Origin: Anagrus nilaparvatae
Taxonomy: Eukaryota > Arthropoda > Insecta > Hymenoptera > Mymaridae
Assembly: GCA_022575985.1 (NCBI GenBank)
Contig: JAKSXM010000007.1
Span: 65,006,501-65,070,500 of the forward strand
DNA length: 64,000 bases
Reading direction: 5' to 3'
The notes beneath the pieces were generated by a model, which was not told where the DNA came from, made no database searches, and worked only from the letters and a program-made list of their open reading frames with translations. Shown in pieces: positions 58,649 through 64,000 of the stretch. Positions within the stretch are counted from its first letter, which is position 1, and each line of letters starts with the position of its first letter. The position numbers were made by a program, and so were the translations under genes.

Positions 58649-58992
58649 TTACCAAACTGGTCTATTATTAGGATCATTTCTGGCTACATCATCTGCATTA
58701 TGCATATTATGACGATATAATTCTCTAGATGGACAATTCCGGAGATGATCCTAGAATCGTTAATTAATAATTATAATTACAATTTGATATTTGAAAATCA
58801 TAAAATTTCATTTACCTGATATTCAGCTATGGGAATAACATGACGAATATCAAATATACATATTTGCATGTTCTGTGCAGCTTCTGGATTATTTCTCATG
58901 CATCTTACAATATGAAAGTGCATACGACTTCTTCTAATACGATGAACATTATCATATGGACAAGTTTCAATGGGATCAAAATCTGCATTCAT
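58649..58992 (-). CDS. GTSF1-like (Asterix family) double CHHC zinc-finger protein
   Basis: Two minus-strand exons, 58816-58992 and 58649-58750, with GT-AG borders and phase 0, give 92 aa. The protein has two U11-48K-type CHHC zinc fingers: C11-H17-H27-C31 (CPYDNVHRIRRSRMHFHIVR then C) and C45-H51-H61-C65. Both have the same 6-10-4 spacing, and the intron splits the second finger between Q59 and D60. GTSF1 proteins are nuclear piRNA-pathway factors that bind Piwi through an aromatic C-terminal tail and RNA through a finger; Drosophila Asterix is the best-known insect member. This one is short (family members are often about 100-170 aa) and keeps only a brief tail ending NDPNNRPVW, with a single terminal Trp. 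It may be a divergent paralogue with altered Piwi contact, or a further 3' exon may be missing from this model. No transposase or host gene overlaps it. Confidence 0.88.
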
Positions 58993-59198
58993 TTTTATTC
59001 AAATCTAAAAATTTTATAAAATTAAAATATAATACTTGTTATAAAAATAATTACAAATCAAGCCGTGTTAAACTGACGCGCTTTTTACAAAATTACTAAA
59101 TAAAAACTAGTCAAAATATCAAACATTACAGGGGACAAAAAGAACAAAAAAAAGAGTTTCAATGTGCACCATTTTGGTTTCACTTATTTTTTATTTTT

Positions 59199-59291
59199 AT
59201 GGGATCAGAGGACAGTTTTCCCATTTTCTTTAATAATCTAGAATATTTAATTAAATAAAGAAAGTGGGTAAACTTTCCCCTGATCACCAAA
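59199..59291. repeat. Small imperfect inverted repeat, about 93 bp
   Basis: TGGGATCAGAGGACAGTTTT then CCCATTTTCTTTA on the left pairs imperfectly with AAAGAAAGTGGGTAAACTTT then CCCCTGATCACCA on the right. This is probably a short MITE. Confidence 0.6.
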
Positions 59292-59326
59292 AAATTTTTT
59301 AAATTCAAAAATAATTTTGTTTTAAA

Positions 59327-59533
59327 TAACGCACACCCAGTTTTTTATAACCAAATTACTTTTAGGAGATATATATGGTCAAAAAAATTCTAAATCCCTA
59401 ACATTATACAACAAGTATGTTTAAACAATTAATAAAATTATTTTTTTTTTTTGTCTGTTAAAAATATAATGTTTGTAAACAATTACCTGAGAGTTTATCT
59501 GCCTAGATTGTTTTTTTTACTAATTACAGTATA
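59327..59533 (+). repeat. Duplicated 200-bp segment, copy 2
   Basis: Direct counterpart of 51758-51965, from ACGCACACCCAGTTTTTTAT to GCCTAGATTGTTTTTTTTAC. It sits upstream of F-box/LRR gene 3, linking that gene's locus to the same duplication history. Confidence 0.85.
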
Positions 59534-60718
59534 CTTTTATTTTTAAGTATGTAAACTGAGTCAAATTTATTAAACAGTAATAAACTATAATAATATAAAT
59601 AACATTAAAAAAAACTTTTATTTTAATGTTATACTAATGACCACAGATTTGGAGTCTGGACCGCTGAAAGGACGCCACAACAATGAACAATCAACAAAAC
59701 AATAAAATAAACTTCCGGCAAGTTTATTATTAAGTATCCATGATTAAGTACTTCGGGTTTCTCCGGACGAAATTTCGGTTCCATTCGTTGCTCTATGAAC
59801 GAGAAAGAGAAATGAGAATGCGATAGTCAGTTTTTCGTCTGCTACGGGGTCAGCTGATGTCGAAAAAGAAATGGTTCTTTTCTTTTATGCTGAATCATGT
59901 TAAAACCTATGAATATTATAGTTAATTGAAAATCTACGTTTTATATCAGTAGAAATTTATGTATGTATAATTATTATTTGATATTTATAAATACCTACGC
60001 CATTGTCAATTTATTAATTATAAAGTATTAACATTAACCTCTTAATTTGGAGGAGGCGCACATAGGCAAAGCTAAAACAGAGGGCGTAGTTTAATCACTA
60101 GTTATCTACACGCGGGTTTTTTGAATTACAATTGTTTAAAAAAAACAAATTAAACGTATATCAATTTTTTTCAAAAAAATCGATGTAGAATTATGTCATA
60201 AACAAAAGCTGCAAAAAATGGTTAAACCGTTTTATATAATTTTATCATTATTGAAGCCGGCTCTTCCCCACTCCAAAAATTGGCGTTGTTGAAAATCATT
60301 TTAGAATTTCAAAATAACCACAAATAATTTAAAATATCTATTTTAACAACTATTTTAACAATTCCAATTTTTTAAACGGAGGATGGTTTAATATTGTTTA
60401 AGTTTTCAAGTCAATTGCGTAACATTTATGTATTATCTGTAGTAAAAAGTAAAAACATTCCATTCACTATAGTATATGCATTTAGGTAATTAGGTTCTTC
60501 TTCTTCTTATTATTTTCTGGCTATAATACACAATTGTGTCTTCTGGCCATCACCCAATGAAGTGATTTACGTTATACAAACCGGTTACAAGTATTATTCT
60601 AATGCATTTTATATTATGCTATTTACTTATTGATAATTATTTTTAGCACAAGAAAAAACTATACATACCATATTTTTGGAGTAAGAAGAATTGCAATCAT
60701 TCAACTAAAAATCAAAAA
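59534..60718 (+). other. Upstream region of F-box/LRR gene 3 and GTSF1-like gene
   Basis: A less AT-rich patch at about 59637-59880 might be a promoter or an untranslated exon. TATTTTTAG at about 60639-60647 is a possible 5'-UTR splice acceptor for gene 3. No identical promoter block to genes 1 and 2 was found. Confidence 0.4.
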
Positions 60719-62314
60719 ATGGATGCAAACATCACTATACCAAGTTTGAACGATGATTGCTTAAGAGACATATTTTGTTTGTTGGAAGTAAAAGATAGAA
60801 TTAAAGTTGAAAGGGTATGTCGAAAATGGAAAGAAGTATCTAATTTATCATGGTCCAATTACCGAAATTTAATTATCTCAAAAGAAGAATGGGGATTTAA
60901 GTCATTTTATTATAACAGTATAAAATTCATAGAGGAAAAAATTATTTCTTCCGTATTATCCAGATGTGGTAAATTTCTTGAAAGCATCGAATTTGATGAT
61001 TACTGTACATTTATTGTAAATGAAAATGGAGAATATCCTAAATTTGTACTGGGTATTATTGCAGATAAATGCCCAAGTATTCAATCAATTAAAATTGTAG
61101 GAGATGAATTAATTGGTAAGAGAGGGCTTAAACAATTATCAAAAAAATGCAGAAATATCACCCACTTATTTTTAGGTGATGATGCTTTTCTTAAAAAAAG
61201 TAATTTTGATAAAGAATTATCAATTTTGTTTGCAAATAATAAAAATCTTAAATCATTAGTTCTTAACTGCCAATGTTTTAAAATAAAAGGATCTTGTTTT
61301 TCAAATTTATCATTTAATAACTTAGAAACTCTTATAATTGAATGTCACCATCAAAACGAAATTTCCATAGCTGAAAATTTAATAGAAATTATTCCAAAAT
61401 TAATTAATTTAAAAGTTTTTAAAACAAATTTAACAGAAGATTGTGAACAATTTGAACAAGTAATCAATTCTCTTCAAAATTGCCATGCGTTAGAAGAATT
61501 AAGTTTTAAAGGAAATGATCATTTACTTTTTGCTCATCTTGACTATGAATTCAGCATACTATTTGAAAATTCTAAAAAACTCAAAGCGATAACTTTTATA
61601 AGTACTAGTGTTGTTCCAGGAGAATGTTTATTGAATTTGAATCCTGATAGTATAAATGAAATCAATTTTAGTTATTGTGAGTTTTTAAGTTTTAGAATAG
61701 GACCTGAATTTCTTCATAGATTTCCAAATCTTCAAATATTTGAATTCAGCAATATATCTCAAGAATCTACTCAAAGCCGTCATCCTGATGAATATAAACG
61801 AATGATTAATTCAATTGCTTCTTTAGATAAACTGCAGAAATTAAATTTAAATAAAAATTTGTTCGTTACTGATGATGTTCTAAAGCTTATTGGAGTAAAT
61901 TTAACAAATATTTTTGTACTTAATTTAAGTAATTGTCCAATAACTGATGAGGGTCTTGAGGCGATTTCGAAATTACCTAATTTGGAAGATTTAAATGTTT
62001 CTGAAAACAAAGAAATTACTGGTAAAGGGTTAAATTTCATAGTAAATTTAAAAAAATTGAATTGTTCTGAATGTGACAAGCTGGTAATTGAAGTAATTTT
62101 AAAAGTTATTGAAAATTCAAAATATCTTGAATTCTTAGATGTTAATGATTGCCTCAATTTAAGTATGATGATTAGATTGATAGATTTTGCAAATGAAGTA
62201 ACAAAAAGTCGAAAAAATAACAAAATATTAAAGATTGTAATAGATTTACAAGTTCAGACTTATCTGAATAAAATCGAAAGCCCATCACCGTATTTGCAAT
62301 TTCATTTGTATTAA
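60719..62314 (+). CDS. F-box/LRR protein 3 (FBXL-like), 531 aa
   Basis: A more distant member of the cluster, single exon, same strand. The F-box is near the N-terminus (about residues 6-55: IPSLNDDCLRDIFCLLEVKD, RVCRKWKEVSNLSW), followed by SKEEWGFKSF as in the paralogues. Leucine-rich repeats fill the rest, ending with LFVLNLSNCPITDEGLEAIS-like and LEDLNVSENKEITGKGLNFI units; the exact first word is IFVLNLSNCP. It lacks the 20-25 residue N-terminal leader and the acidic C-terminal tail of proteins 1 and 2, and ends soon after SPSPYLQFHLY. Conserved anchors (SRCGKFLESI, YNNLETLI-like FNNLETLIIE, IIPKLINLKVFK) give clear homology. Predicted role is an SCF ubiquitin-ligase receptor, substrate unknown. 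Confidence 0.9.
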   Translation: MDANITIPSLNDDCLRDIFCLLEVKDRIKVERVCRKWKEVSNLSWSNYRNLIISKEEWGFKSFYYNSIKFIEEKIISSVLSRCGKFLESIEFDDYCTFIVNENGEYPKFVLGIIADKCPSIQSIKIVGDELIGKRGLKQLSKKCRNITHLFLGDDAFLKKSNFDKELSILFANNKNLKSLVLNCQCFKIKGSCFSNLSFNNLETLIIECHHQNEISIAENLIEIIPKLINLKVFKTNLTEDCEQFEQVINSLQNCHALEELSFKGNDHLLFAHLDYEFSILFENSKKLKAITFISTSVVPGECLLNLNPDSINEINFSYCEFLSFRIGPEFLHRFPNLQIFEFSNISQESTQSRHPDEYKRMINSIASLDKLQKLNLNKNLFVTDDVLKLIGVNLTNIFVLNLSNCPITDEGLEAISKLPNLEDLNVSENKEITGKGLNFIVNLKKLNCSECDKLVIEVILKVIENSKYLEFLDVNDCLNLSMMIRLIDFANEVTKSRKNNKILKIVIDLQVQTYLNKIESPSPYLQFHLY

Positions 62315-62381
62315 AAAAAATTTATTTTCATTTTCTGTTTATATTTCTAACGTAACTAATTGTATTTTTATTATTTTTTAA

Positions 62382-62387
62382 AATAAA
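62382..62387 (+). terminator. F-box/LRR gene 3 polyadenylation signal candidate
   Basis: AATAAA 68 bp after the stop codon, in AT-rich sequence where chance matches are common. Confidence 0.35.
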
Positions 62388-64000
62388 AATTAAAATTATT
62401 TTAACTAAAAATATTTTTATTGTTTATTCATTTCATTCTATTAATATATATTGTAAAAAAGATCAGAAGGGATCATTGATATTTTATAATGCATTTATTT
62501 TTATGTAATTTTACTTTGTAATTTTTCTCTGCTTTCCCTATTTCATATATGTTCATAGTTGAATAAAAAATTAGGAGAATTTTTTTGTTGGTGCATTTTT
62601 TATTTGTTAGGAATATTTTTTGCACCTATTTAAAAAATTTTGTGGACAAATAGTTTTATATTGTTACAATCAAATCATCCTGTAAATAATATATTTCTAC
62701 CTAATTTTTTAATAAATGCTATATGAGACTGAGACTATGCTATGAGATATTAGAAGTGAATAGGTAATTTACTTTGAACCAAAATTTCTGTGAAAATATA
62801 CAATAATAATAATAATTTAAAAAATATTTTACTCTGATCAATAAGAAATTTCTAATATTGGTTGTCAAAAATTACATCTTTTATGCTATGTACAAGTGAC
62901 TGTGATAATTTTTAATAATTTAAATAATTATTTAAATAATTTAATGATATTATAATGATATTACAATTAATATAATTAATCTAATTTTTTTTTTATAGAC
63001 AAAATTTTTACTTATATTTTCTAAAAAAATGCATAACATGAAATTATTGCAAAAAGGTAATTTAAATTAAGTAAAGTTATTCTAAGCAAAAGTTTTAATA
63101 TACAGTTTTTAATTTATTTAATCAGTTTAATGTTATACACAAACGCCATTTGTAGCAAAATATTTTAATTTAACAAAAATGTGAATTTTAACACAAACTT
63201 TATTTAATAGTTCTTAAAAATTCTATACAATTGGGAGGAGGAGGGTAAGTTCCTTGTAAGCGTAAGTGTTTTTGGAAAAAAAAATTACTTCAGTCACATT
63301 AATTACTTAGTATTTTGTAAATTTGAAAAAAAAAATTAAAATATTTAAATTTCTATTAAATGTTGAAGCAATCTCAAGATAAAATCTTGGTTTCTACTAT
63401 AATTGTATGATCTTTTCTTTTTTGCTGGGATCCTTTTTTATCTTTAAATATCTAATTTTGTTAAAATCGTTATTTTGTTTATTTTTAATATCACCCCCAA
63501 ATAGTTTGGCAATCATAACATATTTTTACAAGTTCGTTTAACCTTATAAGGATCAACATAGAAGATATATAGACAATTCAAAAATTATTGATTGTTTTAA
63601 CAGTTTATTTATTAAACATATAAAATACAAAATTTATACTCAAGCTATATATCTGTACAAAACAAGATTATTATATCAATTTTTTTTTTTTTTGGTAATT
63701 TAATGCAATTAATCATAGGTAAATGTAATTTAATCTCACAACTTAAAATTTTTAAAAATATACCTATGTACATACTCAAATATTATTTATTTTATGATTC
63801 ATATAATTTATTTTATGAAATAATATAGATTATTTAATACAAGCTATTTAAAATAAATAAGATAATATATAAAACTATTAAAAATTTTAGTTTTAAATAA
63901 AAGTTAAAATTATACTATTTTAGTAAAACAAATATAATATGTAAAATATGCATACCTATATTATATACAATATATATATATAAATATTAATCTAACTAAG
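62388..64000. other. AT-rich intergenic to window end, no feature seen
   Basis: No gene, RNA gene or structured repeat was found. A short (AATT)-type imperfect palindrome lies near 62905-62975. Confidence 0.5.

Noticed and set aside
59637..59705. Short frame MTTDLESGPLKGRHNNEQ... that looked like a protein N-terminus
   Set aside because: It stops after 22 codons, and I could find no donor site that would join it to a further exon.
47757..62314. F-box/LRR cluster as secreted effectors like those of gall midges
   Set aside because: None of the three proteins has a signal peptide; N-termini are short and polar or start directly with the F-box.

Overview
The window is AT-rich animal nuclear DNA. 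Its protein-coding genes have short exons with GT-AG introns, and between them lie many decayed and foldback repeats, poly-A/T runs and a broken LINE. Gene content points to an arthropod, most likely an insect: an R7-type RGS gene, an AA15 lytic polysaccharide monooxygenase (LPMO), a two-finger GTSF1-like gene and a small F-box/LRR gene cluster. The F-box/LRR style and base composition remind me of parasitoid wasps (Braconidae), but that is recollection and not shown here. There is no bacterial or phage-type operon structure and no CRISPR array.

Layout. Positions 1-30,800 hold no intact gene that I can support. They contain a decayed transposase fragment (about 3.0-3.5 kb, minus), a frameshifted non-LTR retrotransposon 3' half (5.2-6.8 kb), a 1.1 kb foldback (18.25-19.37 kb), TA-flanked MITEs (23.98 and 24.70 kb), two tandem arrays (22.1 and 28.3 kb) and several dispersed repeat families. 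The gene-rich part follows. RGS7 lies at 30.95-35.81 kb (+, 13 coding exons, spliced here by hand to 810 aa). A secreted AA15 LPMO lies at 39.46-44.37 kb (-, 8 exons, 341 aa, both histidine-brace residues present). Three F-box/LRR genes lie at 47.8, 52.8 and 60.7 kb (+), with a stop-riddled F-box/LRR pseudogene and the scar of a second one between them. A 92-aa GTSF1-like gene lies at 58.65-58.99 kb (-).

How the parts relate. The first two F-box/LRR genes and their pseudogenes look like a tandem duplication of a roughly 5 kb unit (gene plus neighbouring pseudogene), including about 0.8 kb of upstream sequence and a conserved 5'-UTR intron. A block of about 250 bp inside the two genes is almost identical while the flanking sequence has diverged, which suggests gene conversion. 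The genes otherwise belong to unrelated processes: G-protein signalling (RGS7), chitin or polysaccharide oxidation outside the cell (AA15), SCF ubiquitin ligase targeting (F-box/LRR) and probably piRNA silencing (GTSF1-like). I see no single operating system that joins them. The most unusual points are CPWD/VCPWE motifs in the RGS7 tail, a dispersed element with GGAACATGTTCC palindromes and C-runs, and the duplication history of the F-box cluster. All gene models are hand-spliced from sequence and protein recognition, with no transcript or database support.
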